The translations under genes were made by a program, and so were the position numbers. A stretch of DNA of 64,000 bases from Roseomonas sp. (GTDB lineage: Bacteria > Pseudomonadota > Alphaproteobacteria > Acetobacterales > Acetobacteraceae): positions 62,001 to 126,000 of the forward strand of contig JADCFA010000008.1 in assembly GCA_020249775.1 (NCBI GenBank). Reading direction: 5' to 3'. The notes under the pieces are model-generated. The model saw only the letters and a list, made by a program, of their open reading frames with translations. It did no database searches and had not been told where the DNA came from. Shown here one piece after another: positions 8,533 to 17,100 of the stretch; the stretch's first letter is position 1; every line of letters starts with the position of its first letter.

Positions 8533-9270
8533 ATGATGAAAAAACTCATGGCGCTCGGTTTCGCGCTTGGCTTGGTTTCAACCCCTGCTTTGGCGCAAGT
8601 CGAATTGGGCAATGGCTTTTCGGTCACCGGCTCCGCCGTTGGGCAGACCGATTACATGTTTCGCAATATCAGCCAAACGCGCAATCGCCCCGCCGTCCAG
8701 GGCAATCTGGAGCTTTCCCATGAAAGCGGCTTTTACATTGGTGGCTTCGTCAGCAATGTTGCTTTCGTTGGCACGGATGCGCGCCAGGAAGTGGATGGGC
8801 TGGCGGGCTTCCGCTTTGAACTGAGCGGCCTCAAGGTTGATATTGGCGGCGTCTATTATTCCTATCCCGGCTATACCGCCGGCCCCGGCCAATATGACCT
8901 CGCTTTCGCTGAAGCTGTCATGAAGCTGTCCTATGAAATTGAACCCGTAACGCTGCTTGGCACCGCGGCCTATTCGCCGGATTTCTTCGGCAGCTCCGGC
9001 GATGGCGTGTGGCTTGAAGGCGGTTTTGATTGGAAGACGCCGGTGTTTGACGTCACGCTGTCCGGTCGGCTTGGCTATCAGTGGATTGACCGCAATAACC
9101 GCTTCGGTGCGCCTGACTATCTGGCTTATGGCGTATTCCTGCAGCGCGATATCGCAGCGGGCTTTTCGGTCTCCGTCGGCTATTACGGCACCGATATCAG
9201 CCAGAAGGAATGCCTGGACCTCAAGGTGTGCAGCAATCGCTTCATGGCCGGCCTTACCTGGAAATTCTGA
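8533..9270 (+). CDS. TorF-family putative outer-membrane porin (Gcw_chp type)
   Basis: A 245-residue outer-membrane beta-barrel protein. The start is taken at ATG 8533 (an ATG pair at 8533/8536), directly followed by a signal peptide with a basic MMKK start and cleavage after PALA. An upstream in-frame ATG at 8476 would put the signal inside the chain. The mature part begins VELGNGFSVTGSAVGQTDYM, typical of the TIGR02001-type family, then alternating aromatic/polar strands with GFYIGGFVSN and VYYSYPGY. It ends TWKF, a terminal Phe as expected for barrel-assembly recognition. Single-gene unit with its own terminator. Confidence 0.9.
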   Translation: MMKKLMALGFALGLVSTPALAQVELGNGFSVTGSAVGQTDYMFRNISQTRNRPAVQGNLELSHESGFYIGGFVSNVAFVGTDARQEVDGLAGFRFELSGLKVDIGGVYYSYPGYTAGPGQYDLAFAEAVMKLSYEIEPVTLLGTAAYSPDFFGSSGDGVWLEGGFDWKTPVFDVTLSGRLGYQWIDRNNRFGAPDYLAYGVFLQRDIAAGFSVSVGYYGTDISQKECLDLKVCSNRFMAGLTWKF

Positions 9271-9300
9271 AGCGCCCCGCCTTCAGCAACACATTGAAGG

Positions 9301-9333
9301 ACCCGCCCCGACCATTGGTCCGGGCGGGTTTTT
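9301..9333 (+). terminator. Rho-independent terminator of the porin gene
   Basis: A 13-bp stem (9301-9313 with 9317-9329) with a single mismatch and a 3-base loop, followed directly by a T-run (9330-9333). A classical intrinsic terminator 30 bp after the porin stop; it also stands between this gene and the convergent oxidoreductase. Confidence 0.9.
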
Positions 9334-9348
9334 CATGTCGCGGGCCCG

Positions 9349-10779
9349 TCACTCCGCCGCGATGCGGCTTGGGTCAAGCACCACTTGCGGAATGTCATAG
9401 CTGCGCAAATCGCCATAGAGCCTTGGCAGATCAGCTTCGAACAAGCCGCGCGTGACACCCGCTGCCAGGCGCGGTGCGGCCATGGTCATGGCATTGATCG
9501 AAGACCCCGCCGGGCCAAAGGACATGGTGGTGCCGATGCCAAAAAGATGGATATCGCGAATCCATGGCGTCTCACCGGCGCGCTTTTCCACAAAGGCATA
9601 ATCCGGCGCCAGATAGGGAAATTCGCCGAGCCTTTCGCTTGCTTCCTCAGGGGGTGGCGTATAGCGATCCGCCCAGAGCGCAATGTTATTCGCGCAGTCG
9701 CCGAGTGCCGGGATCAGCGCCGGGTCCATGCGCACACCCGTGCCGCAAATCGCATAATCCGCCTGGAAGGCTCCGCGCGCTGTTGCCAATTCAACGCGCC
9801 CATCCACCAAGCGCGCCCCGGTCCAGGGCCGACCGACATGCATGGTGAAATTGGGAAAGGCATTGACCCGCGCATAGGTATCAGCTGGAAAGCCCTCGCG
9901 CAGACCAAGAATATAGGACATGAAGCGCCAGCGCCATTCATCGGGCATTTCGAAAATATGACGCATGAAGCCCGCAAAGGTCAGCCAGCGATAGGGTTGG
10001 ATGATCATGGGATCGGCACGGCGGCAGAACAGATGCACCTCCGCCGCCCCAGCCTCCAGCGCCATGGCGGCATTGTCAAAGGCCGAGGCACCGGCGCCCA
10101 GTACCGCCACCACGCGGCCCTTCAACGCCGCGAAATCAATCGCGTCCGCGCTATGGGCGCGCTTATCGGCCGGCAGCGCGCGTAGGAAATCGGGCATCCA
10201 CCATTCGCCAACGCCTTCCTGCCCCGTCGCCAGCACCACCTTGCGCGCCAGATACGGCCCGGCCGAGCTTTCCACGCGAAGGCAAGGCAGCCCGTCATCC
10301 GTGCGCGCGGGGGAAATGCGCCCGGCCTCCACACCGTTTTGCACCGGCAAGGCGAGCACCCGGCGCAGCCAATTCAGATAATCCTGCCAGGCTTCGCGCG
10401 GGATCATGCGCATGGCGGCGAAATGCGCCGCGCCGAATTGCGCCTCATGCCAGGCCTGATAGGTCAAGGAAGGGATACCCAAATCCGGCCCGTTCTGATC
10501 CTTCCAGGATCGCAAAGTCGGCATGCGGGCATAGGTGACCCAGGGGCCTTCCTTACCTTCCGGCGCGCGATCAATCAGCAGGATATTGGCTACCTTGTCG
10601 CGCTTCAGCGCATGCGCGACCGCAAGGCCGCATTGCCCCGCGCCGATAATCAGGCAATCCAGCACCGGCGCGCCGCCGCTGGTTTTGGGTGCGAGCCAGG
10701 CAGCACGCGGATGGGCCACCAATTCCAGGTCGCGGCTGATATCGGCTTCAAGCTCGGTCAGGTTGCGCGGGGCCGGCAT
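9349..10779 (-). CDS. FAD-dependent oxidoreductase / flavin monooxygenase-like protein
   Basis: A 476-residue flavoprotein. ATG 10779 is preceded by an AAAGGAG ribosome site; a much longer open frame continues upstream but is antisense to the glycosyltransferase gene and is not coding. The FAD-binding motif is IIGAGQCGLAVA (about residues 51-62). A second Rossmann motif, VAVLGAGASAFDNAA, lies near residue 210 for NAD(P)H. A late FGIGTTMSFGPAGSSIN segment matches the FAD-contacting C-terminal part. The arrangement resembles flavin-containing or Baeyer-Villiger-like monooxygenases and amine N-hydroxylases. Monocistronic, convergent with the porin, divergent from the polysaccharide locus. Substrate unknown. 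Confidence 0.88.
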   Translation of the reverse strand: MPAPRNLTELEADISRDLELVAHPRAAWLAPKTSGGAPVLDCLIIGAGQCGLAVAHALKRDKVANILLIDRAPEGKEGPWVTYARMPTLRSWKDQNGPDLGIPSLTYQAWHEAQFGAAHFAAMRMIPREAWQDYLNWLRRVLALPVQNGVEAGRISPARTDDGLPCLRVESSAGPYLARKVVLATGQEGVGEWWMPDFLRALPADKRAHSADAIDFAALKGRVVAVLGAGASAFDNAAMALEAGAAEVHLFCRRADPMIIQPYRWLTFAGFMRHIFEMPDEWRWRFMSYILGLREGFPADTYARVNAFPNFTMHVGRPWTGARLVDGRVELATARGAFQADYAICGTGVRMDPALIPALGDCANNIALWADRYTPPPEEASERLGEFPYLAPDYAFVEKRAGETPWIRDIHLFGIGTTMSFGPAGSSINAMTMAAPRLAAGVTRGLFEADLPRLYGDLRSYDIPQVVLDPSRIAAE

Positions 10780-10875
10780 GGCGGGAAAGCTCCTTTCGTT
10801 CACGGCTAAGCATCCAGGATTCGGGCGCGGGATGCAAAACCACGGCCAAGCCCTATGTGAAGGCCATCCAGGGCC

Positions 10876-11889
10876 ATGTTTTCGCCCCATCTCGGTTGTT
10901 ATCAAGCCCCGCTCAACCCCCTTGAGGCCCCGCTTTTGTCCCAGGACCCGCCCGCACTTTCCATCGTCGTCCCCGCCTATAATGAGGAGGAGGTGCTGCC
11001 CCAATTCCATGCGCGGTTGGTGGCGGCGCTGGCCGATATCGGCCTCTCCTGGGAAGTGGTTTATGTGAATGACGGGTCGAAGGATGGCACGCTTGCCGTC
11101 ATGCTCGGCATTCAGGCCAAGGATCAGCGCGCCTCGGTGCTCAATCTCAGCCGCAATTTCGGCAAGGAGATCGCGCTGACCGCCGGCCTGGATCACGCCC
11201 GCGGGGCGGAGGCGGTGGTGGTGATAGACGCCGATCTGCAAGACCCGCCTGAGGTGATCCCAGACCTCATCGCCGCCTGGCGCCAGGGCTTTGATGTCGC
11301 CTATGCGCAGCGCAATACCCGCGCCGGCGAAACCTGGCTGAAAAAAGCCACGGCTTCGGCGTTTTATCGGCTGATGCAGCGGATCAGCGGCAAGGTGCAT
11401 CTGCCCCCCGATACCGGCGATTTCCGGCTGATGAGCCGCCGCGCTTTGGATGCGCTGCTGAAACTCCGCGAACAGCATCGCTTCATGAAGGGCCTTTTCG
11501 CCTGGATCGGCTTTCACGCCATCGCTGTGCGGTATGACCGCGCGCCGCGCGCCGCCGGCACCACCAAGTGGAATTACTGGAAGCTTTGGAATTTTTCGTT
11601 GGAGGGCATCACCTCCTTCACCGTCGCGCCGCTGAAGATTGCGACCTATATCGGGCTGATGACGGCGATTATTGCGCTGGTCTATCTGGTGCAATTGATC
11701 ATTCGCACCATCCTGTTCGGCAATCCTGTCGCGGGTTACCCGAGCCTTTTGGCCGTGACACTTTTCCTGGGTGGCGTGCAGATGATGATGCTTGGCATCA
11801 TCGGCGAATATCTCGGGCGCATCTTCAACGAAACCAAGGGCCGGCCGCTTTATCTTGTGGAACGCTATCTGCCGGGCGATAAGGCGTGA
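10876..11889 (+). CDS. Polyprenyl-phosphate glycosyltransferase, GT2 (GtrB/ArnC/DPM1-like)
   Basis: A 337-residue inner-membrane glycosyltransferase that moves a sugar from a nucleotide donor to undecaprenyl phosphate. The GT2 domain shows IVVPAYNEEEVLP, VNDGSKDGT, the DADLQDPPE metal motif and DTGDFRLMSR. The C-terminal third has two hydrophobic spans (about 260-285 and 295-320) ending in the family motif LGIIGEYLGRIFNETKGRP. The catalytic core begins near residue 30, so a start nearer the LSIVVP motif is possible, but ATG 10876 is the best visible. It overlaps the DUF6311-like gene by 4 bp (GTGA), suggesting a donor-synthase/membrane-transferase pair. Confidence 0.92.
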   Translation: MFSPHLGCYQAPLNPLEAPLLSQDPPALSIVVPAYNEEEVLPQFHARLVAALADIGLSWEVVYVNDGSKDGTLAVMLGIQAKDQRASVLNLSRNFGKEIALTAGLDHARGAEAVVVIDADLQDPPEVIPDLIAAWRQGFDVAYAQRNTRAGETWLKKATASAFYRLMQRISGKVHLPPDTGDFRLMSRRALDALLKLREQHRFMKGLFAWIGFHAIAVRYDRAPRAAGTTKWNYWKLWNFSLEGITSFTVAPLKIATYIGLMTAIIALVYLVQLIIRTILFGNPVAGYPSLLAVTLFLGGVQMMMLGIIGEYLGRIFNETKGRPLYLVERYLPGDKA

Positions 11890-13523
11890 CGCGACCAGCG
11901 ATGAAAGCCTGGGCCGGGGCCGCGGCTTCGGTGCTGATCGGCTGGGCGGTCATCGCCTATGCTTTCGGGCTGCATATCCTGCTCCCTTGGAATACGGGCT
12001 GGATGTTGAGCGGCATGATCGGCCCCGACCCGGTGCAATATTGGCTCGGCTGGAATTTTTTTCGCCGCGCGCCCTGGTCCTGGCCGCCTGGCCTCAACCC
12101 GCTTTGGGGGCTGGAGGTCAGTTCCTCCATCTATTACGCGGATGCGATTCCGCTGCTCGCGTTTTTCTTCAAGGCGATCAGCCCGGTGATCGAGGTTTCG
12201 CAATATTGGGGCCTTTGGATTTACGGCTGTGCTGCGCTGCAAGCCTTCATGGCGTGGCGCATCATTGGTCTGGCGACCGATGATCCCCTGGCGCGCGTCG
12301 CGGGTGCGGCCTTGTTTGTAATGCAACCGACCATGCTCGCGCGCATGGGCGGGCATTTCGCGCTTTCGGCGCATTTCCTGCTGCTGATGGGCTTGTGGCT
12401 TTGCCTGACGCGGGTTCCAAAAGGGCGTTGGGTGGCCTGGGCGGCGCTGCTGGTCGCGACCGCGCTGATCCATGCCTATCTGCTGCCCATGGTGGCGGCG
12501 CTGTGGGCTGCGGATGTCCTGGCGCGCTGGCTGGATGGCGCCAGGCGCGCCGGGCTTGTCGCTGAAATCATCATCATCTTCGCCATGGTCGGTGCTGCGC
12601 TTTGGGCGGGCGGGATGTTCATGCTGGGCGGTGGCTTTGGCGGAAGCTGGGGCGGTTATGGGCAGATGCAAATGGATTTGCTGGCGCCGCTTGATCCCTC
12701 GCCCTGGGGCGCCTTCCTGCCGGATTTGCCGGGACCAAACCATCTGGAAGTCGGCCATTCCTATGCCGGACTTGGCGCGCTTTTGCTGGTGCTGCTCGGG
12801 CTGATTGCCTGGACGAGAAACCCAACCCGGCCCGAAAGGCGCTTCTGGCCGCTGATCCTGGTGCTGGCCGCCATGGCGCTATTTGCGGTCTCGCCCAATG
12901 TCTCCGTCGCTGGCGTGAGTTTCACGGTTGTTGAATTGCCGCCCTGGATTTTGCGCTATGCGGATGCCTTGCGCGCATCAGAACGCTTCGTCTGGCCGCT
13001 TGGCTATGCCGCGCTGATCACCGCGACGTTTCTGTTGATCCGCTGGCTGGGCGGGCGGCGGGCCGGCTTTGTGCTGGCCGGCCTGATCGCCATCCAGGTC
13101 CTCGATATGCGCCCCGGCTTTGCCCGGCTGCACCACTTCTTCCCGCCCACCGCCGCCGCCGTGCCGCTCCGCCTTTCCGACCCCTTCTGGGCCGAGGCCG
13201 CGCGGCATTACACCCGCATCCGCATCATCCCTTCCGGCAATCAGGCCCCGTGGTGGGAGGAGATTGCGGTTTTCGCCGCGACCAAGGGCCTTGAGACGGA
13301 CGCGGTCTATCTTGCGCGACTCGACCCAAAGCGCGTGGCGGCGCTGAATGCCAAGCTGGCGCGGCAATTGGCCGAGGGCGAATTTGAGCCGCAAACCCTT
13401 TATGTTCTGGGTGATGAGGGCGCGCTAGCCCTGGCTGGCGCCAGCCATCAGCCGGGCCGTGACCTGATTGGCGGCTTCAATGGGCTTTGGGTGCTGGCGC
13501 CCGGATGGTATGCCCGCAGGTAA
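11886..13523 (+). CDS. DUF6311-like polytopic membrane protein, possible GT-C-type glycosyltransferase
   Basis: A 545-residue inner-membrane protein starting at GTG 11886 inside the stop of the preceding gene. It has roughly 10-12 hydrophobic spans through about residue 410 and then a soluble C-terminal domain of about 120 residues. The region after the first span contains WNTGWMLSGMIGPDPVQYW and YYADAIPLLAFFFKAI, where a GT-C-like lumenal loop would sit. It resembles the DUF6311 group of unknown function. Coupling to a polyprenyl-phosphate-sugar synthase suggests it uses the lipid-linked sugar on the periplasmic side, as in three-component glucosylation systems; this is inference. Confidence 0.75.
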   Translation: MTRPAMKAWAGAAASVLIGWAVIAYAFGLHILLPWNTGWMLSGMIGPDPVQYWLGWNFFRRAPWSWPPGLNPLWGLEVSSSIYYADAIPLLAFFFKAISPVIEVSQYWGLWIYGCAALQAFMAWRIIGLATDDPLARVAGAALFVMQPTMLARMGGHFALSAHFLLLMGLWLCLTRVPKGRWVAWAALLVATALIHAYLLPMVAALWAADVLARWLDGARRAGLVAEIIIIFAMVGAALWAGGMFMLGGGFGGSWGGYGQMQMDLLAPLDPSPWGAFLPDLPGPNHLEVGHSYAGLGALLLVLLGLIAWTRNPTRPERRFWPLILVLAAMALFAVSPNVSVAGVSFTVVELPPWILRYADALRASERFVWPLGYAALITATFLLIRWLGGRRAGFVLAGLIAIQVLDMRPGFARLHHFFPPTAAAVPLRLSDPFWAEAARHYTRIRIIPSGNQAPWWEEIAVFAATKGLETDAVYLARLDPKRVAALNAKLARQLAEGEFEPQTLYVLGDEGALALAGASHQPGRDLIGGFNGLWVLAPGWYARR

Positions 13524-13744
13524 AATATATTGATACCAATAATTTAGATAGCGCTTTTGGCATCCCGCTCGAGCCGCGCGCTCAGCGCCGCAAAATAGGC
13601 CGCGCTTGCCACAATCTGGCCGCAAGCACGGCCCAAATCCGCCCCCGTTGAGGGTTTAAACCCTTCACCAATACCGGGAACCCGGTGCCCCCCAGTGAGA
13701 GGTCTCACCACCTCTTTCGTTCAGGTTCGAAGGCTCAGGACACC
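13524..13744. other. Intergenic gap inside the polysaccharide locus
   Basis: 221 bp between the DUF6311-like gene and the ExoY-like gene. It starts AT-rich and then becomes GC-rich. It may contain a promoter for the second half of the locus. The minus strand has a 54-residue open frame (13544-13708, GTG start) of normal-looking amino-acid composition with an ACGQIVASAAYFAALSARLE segment. It could be the decayed tail of a lost gene or a small gene, but no family was recognised. Confidence 0.4.
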
Positions 13745-14431
13745 ATGTCCAGCGTACCCGTACAGACCATCTCGCAACCCGCGACCCAGGCCGTTGGTCT
13801 GGAACGCGACCGCAAGGCGTTTTTCCCCATCGCCAAGCGCGCGCTTGATATCATCGGCGCTGGGCTTGGCCTTGTGCTGCTTTCCCCCTTCTTCCTGATC
13901 GTGGCGCTGCTGGTGCGCGCCGATGGTGGCCCGGCCTTCTTCGCGCATCAGCGCGTGGGGCGTGGCGGCAAGCTGTTCGGCTGCCTGAAGTTCCGCTCCA
14001 TGGTGATTGATTCGCAGACGCGCCTGGAAGCGCTGCTTGCGAGTGACCCAGCGGCGCGCGCCGAATGGGAAGCCACCCGCAAGCTGAAGAACGACCCGCG
14101 CATTACGCGGATCGGGCGCTTCCTGCGCTCCACCAGCCTTGATGAATTGCCGCAGCTGATCAATGTGCTGCGCGGGGAAATGAGCCTGGTAGGCCCACGC
14201 CCCGTGCAGGAAGCCGAGATTGATCGCTATTACGGCGCGTCAGCCGCGCATTACATGGCCGTGCGCCCCGGCATCACCGGCCTTTGGCAGGTGAGCGGGC
14301 GGAGCGAAACATCCTATGAATCCCGCGTCGCCTTGGATGTTTCCTATGTGTCGCGTCCATCGCTATTGGCTGATCTCAGCATTTTGCTGCGCACGCCGGT
14401 TGCGGTTTTGTCGCGTCGCGGCGCCCATTGA
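13745..14431 (+). CDS. Initiating sugar (phospho)transferase, ExoY/WcaJ C-terminal-domain type
   Basis: A 228-residue polyprenyl-phosphate sugar-1-phosphate transferase that starts repeat-unit assembly. ATG 13745 is preferred over GTG 13685, which would add a poorly conserved leader. A single membrane-associated helix (about 45-65, LLSPFFLIVALLVR) precedes the bacterial sugar transferase motifs: QRVGRGGKLFGCLKFRSM, DELPQLINVLRGEMSLVGPR and YMAVRPGITGLWQVSGRS. It lacks the N-terminal CoA-binding-like domain of long WbaP/WcaJ enzymes, so it is the short ExoY class. Probably the first committed step of the surface polysaccharide made by the genes that follow. Confidence 0.94.
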   Translation: MSSVPVQTISQPATQAVGLERDRKAFFPIAKRALDIIGAGLGLVLLSPFFLIVALLVRADGGPAFFAHQRVGRGGKLFGCLKFRSMVIDSQTRLEALLASDPAARAEWEATRKLKNDPRITRIGRFLRSTSLDELPQLINVLRGEMSLVGPRPVQEAEIDRYYGASAAHYMAVRPGITGLWQVSGRSETSYESRVALDVSYVSRPSLLADLSILLRTPVAVLSRRGAH

Positions 14432-14506
14432 TCATGAACGGGCGCGGCCAATGCACCGCGCCCCTTGCTTGAAGTCGCCGCGCGCCGCCGATTGAAGGGA
14501 TTGCCA

Positions 14507-16027
14507 ATGGCTGAGGCGCAACCTGCGGGAGCCGCAGAACGCGCGGGCGGGCGCAGGCTGGTCTCCGGCATTCTCTGGAATGGGCTTGGGCGCGGCCTGC
14601 CCTTGCTGCTTGCCCTTGTCATCACGCCGCTCCTGGTTGCAGCCCTTGGCGTGGAACGTTGGGGGCTTTTCACACTTGCGCTGGCGCTGATTGGCATTTT
14701 CGGCGTTTTCGATCTTGGCCTTGGCATGGCGCTGACGCGCGGTGTTTCGGAAAAACTTGGCGCCGGCGCGGTTGATGAAGCGCGCGCCATGATCGGGGCA
14801 ACATTGCTCGCGCTATTTGGCGTATCTTCCATCATCGCGGCTGTGCTTTTTCTGACTGTGCCCTGGCTGGTAGGGCGCTTTTTGAATGTGCCAGAAGCCT
14901 TGCAGCGGGAAGCCATCATCGCTTTTCAACTGCTCGCCGCCGGCGCGCCTTTGGTGGTGCTGAATGCTGCGCTGTGGGGTGTGCTTTCCGCCTGGCAGCG
15001 TTTTCGGCTCGCCAATCTGGTCAATATCCCGCTCAATACCTTCTATTATCTTGGTCCATTGCTGGTGCTGTTCTTCTGGAACAGCCTGATCGGCGTGATG
15101 CTGGCGGTGATTTTGGTGCGGCTATTCAGCGGCATTGCCTATGCCATCATCGCCCATCGTGATGTGCCGGGGCTTGGCCTGAGGGCGCCGCGCTTTGGCC
15201 TGATGCGGCCCCTGCTGCGCCAGGGCTTGTGGATGAGCCTGTCTGGCGCACTGACGCAGCTATTGCTTTACGCGGATCGCTTCATCATTGGTGCGGTGCT
15301 GACGCTTTCAGCCGTGGCGTTTTACGCAACACCGCTTGATTTGATCATGCGGCTTTGGATCCTGCCCGTGGCGGTGGCACAAACCCTGCTGCCCGCCATT
15401 GCTTCTTCCTATCGCGACCTGCCGCAGAATACCGCCCTTCTTGTCAAGCGCGGCGCCTTGATTGTGATGGCGCTTTGCCTGCCGGCCTCTCTGATTCTGA
15501 TCCCGGGGGCAGAGCTTTTCTTGCGGCTTTGGCTGGGCGCGGAATTCGCTACGGGCGGCGGGCCGGTGCTGCGCATCCTGAGCTTTGGCATTTTCTTTTC
15601 CTGCCTTGCCTTCGTGCCTGGCATTCTGCTGGAAGCGATCGGCCGCCCTGATGTGACGGCAAAATTCGCCTTGACGCTGGCATTCATCTTTCTGCCGCTT
15701 AGTGCGGCGCTGTTACCCTGGTTTGGTATCGAAGGCGCGGCATTCGCCTGGGCAGCGCGCTGCGTGGCTGATTTTCTGGGAAGGTTCTGGCTCGCCGCGC
15801 GGCTTTACCCAGCCGTGCGGGAGACATTGCGGGAATTACTCTGGCCGATCCTGCCAGCGGCCTTAGGCTTGGCAATAATGATTCCCTTGGGCGGCTGGCT
15901 TTGGCCCGCGCTGCTGGCCGCGCTGATTTTCGGCTTGGTTTTCGCCGCCGGCTGGTCCATTGCCGCGCCGCAGGACAAGGCCCACACCTTGGGGATAATC
16001 CGCAGAATGGGGCGCCGCAGCGCATGA
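14507..16027 (+). CDS. Oligosaccharide flippase family protein (Wzx/MATE-like)
   Basis: A 506-residue polytopic membrane protein with about 14 hydrophobic segments in the polysaccharide biosynthesis/MOP exporter pattern. The first span begins after SGILWNGLGRGLPLLLA. ATG 14507 has an AAGGGA ribosome site 7 bp upstream; an in-frame start at 14465 lacks one. It would flip the undecaprenyl-linked repeat unit across the inner membrane. The last 4 bp overlap the next glycosyltransferase (ATGA). No clear Wzy polymerase is seen in the locus, so either it lies elsewhere or the product is not a polymer made by the Wzy route. Confidence 0.9.
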   Translation: MAEAQPAGAAERAGGRRLVSGILWNGLGRGLPLLLALVITPLLVAALGVERWGLFTLALALIGIFGVFDLGLGMALTRGVSEKLGAGAVDEARAMIGATLLALFGVSSIIAAVLFLTVPWLVGRFLNVPEALQREAIIAFQLLAAGAPLVVLNAALWGVLSAWQRFRLANLVNIPLNTFYYLGPLLVLFFWNSLIGVMLAVILVRLFSGIAYAIIAHRDVPGLGLRAPRFGLMRPLLRQGLWMSLSGALTQLLLYADRFIIGAVLTLSAVAFYATPLDLIMRLWILPVAVAQTLLPAIASSYRDLPQNTALLVKRGALIVMALCLPASLILIPGAELFLRLWLGAEFATGGGPVLRILSFGIFFSCLAFVPGILLEAIGRPDVTAKFALTLAFIFLPLSAALLPWFGIEGAAFAWAARCVADFLGRFWLAARLYPAVRETLRELLWPILPAALGLAIMIPLGGWLWPALLAALIFGLVFAAGWSIAAPQDKAHTLGIIRRMGRRSA

Positions 16028-17100
16028 TGCCAATCGCCATCAATGGCCGCTTCCTGACGCAGGGCATGACCGGCGTGCAGCGCTTTGCGCGTGAAATCAC
16101 CGCAGCGGCGGATCGGCTGGCGGGCCATGATGCCTGGCCGGAAGCACGGCTATTCATGCCAAGCAGCGTGACGCAAAGCCCCTTCGCCTACCTTAAAGCC
16201 GAAGCCATTGGCCAGAAATCAGGCCAGCTTTGGGAACAATGGGAATTGCCCAAGGCGGCGCGGGGTTCCTTCCTGATCAATCTTGGCAATACCGCGCCGC
16301 TGATGCTGGGCCGTGCCCAGGCAGTCGTGATCCATGATGCCGGCGTCTTTGACACGCCCGAGAGCTATTCCTTCGCTTTCCGCATCTGGTATCGCTTTCT
16401 GCACAAGATGCTCGCGCGATCCGGCGCGCAATTGCTGACGGTTTCGGAATTTTCGCGCGGGCGCATTGCTGCGGCGCTGGGCGTGGCGCCTGAAGCCATT
16501 GGCGTGCTGCCGGAAGGTGGCGATCACATGCTGCGCATCACCGCCGATGTCAGCATTCTAGCCCACCATGATCTAGCGCCAGGCCGCTATGCGCTGGTGG
16601 TGGGCAACCCCGCAGCACACAAGAACCTCGCTGCACTGACCAGTGCTGCGGCGCTGCTTGGGGCACGCGGCCTGACTTTGGCCGTGGCGGGTACGGCTGA
16701 CCCGGCGGTGTTCCGCGCAGGCGGCGGGCCGGCCGCTGATGCCGGGCGCATCCTGGGCCGCGTCAGTGATGCCGAATTGCGCGCGCTTTATGAAAATGCG
16801 CTCTGCCTGATTTTCCCATCGCGTTATGAGGGTTTCGGCCTACCACCCCTGGAAGCCATGACCTGCGGCTGCCCGCTTGTCGCGGCCCATGCCGGCGCGG
16901 TGCCAGAAGTGTGTGGCGAAGCGGCGCTGTGGTTCGATCCGCTGCGGCCTGAGACTCTCTCGGAAGCCCTGGAACGGCTGCTGGATGAAGCAGGCCTCGC
17001 CGCCGGCATGCGCGATGCGGGGCTGAAGCGCGCGGCGCTTTACACCTGGGAAAAGGCAGCGCTTGCCTTGTTGGCCCTGATCCGAAAGAAGGCGCCATGA
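16024..17100 (+). CDS. Glycosyltransferase family 4
   Basis: A 358-residue GT-B glycosyltransferase. ATG 16024 overlaps the flippase stop; the next codon is also ATG. The N-terminal domain starts PIAINGRFLTQGMTGVQRFA, as in family members acting on polyprenyl-linked acceptors. The C-terminal nucleotide-sugar site shows PSRYEGFGLPPLEAMTCG, the E-x7-E motif. Cytoplasmic, adding a sugar to the lipid-linked repeat unit. ATGA overlap with the following GT4 gene. Confidence 0.92.
   Translation: MMPIAINGRFLTQGMTGVQRFAREITAAADRLAGHDAWPEARLFMPSSVTQSPFAYLKAEAIGQKSGQLWEQWELPKAARGSFLINLGNTAPLMLGRAQAVVIHDAGVFDTPESYSFAFRIWYRFLHKMLARSGAQLLTVSEFSRGRIAAALGVAPEAIGVLPEGGDHMLRITADVSILAHHDLAPGRYALVVGNPAAHKNLAALTSAAALLGARGLTLAVAGTADPAVFRAGGGPAADAGRILGRVSDAELRALYENALCLIFPSRYEGFGLPPLEAMTCGCPLVAAHAGAVPEVCGEAALWFDPLRPETLSEALERLLDEAGLAAGMRDAGLKRAALYTWEKAALALLALIRKKAP

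Noticed and set aside
9349-11694. 781-residue version of the FAD oxidoreductase
   Set aside because: Residues before the ATG at 10779 are antisense to a GT2 gene and lack homology; a good ribosome site supports the shorter form.
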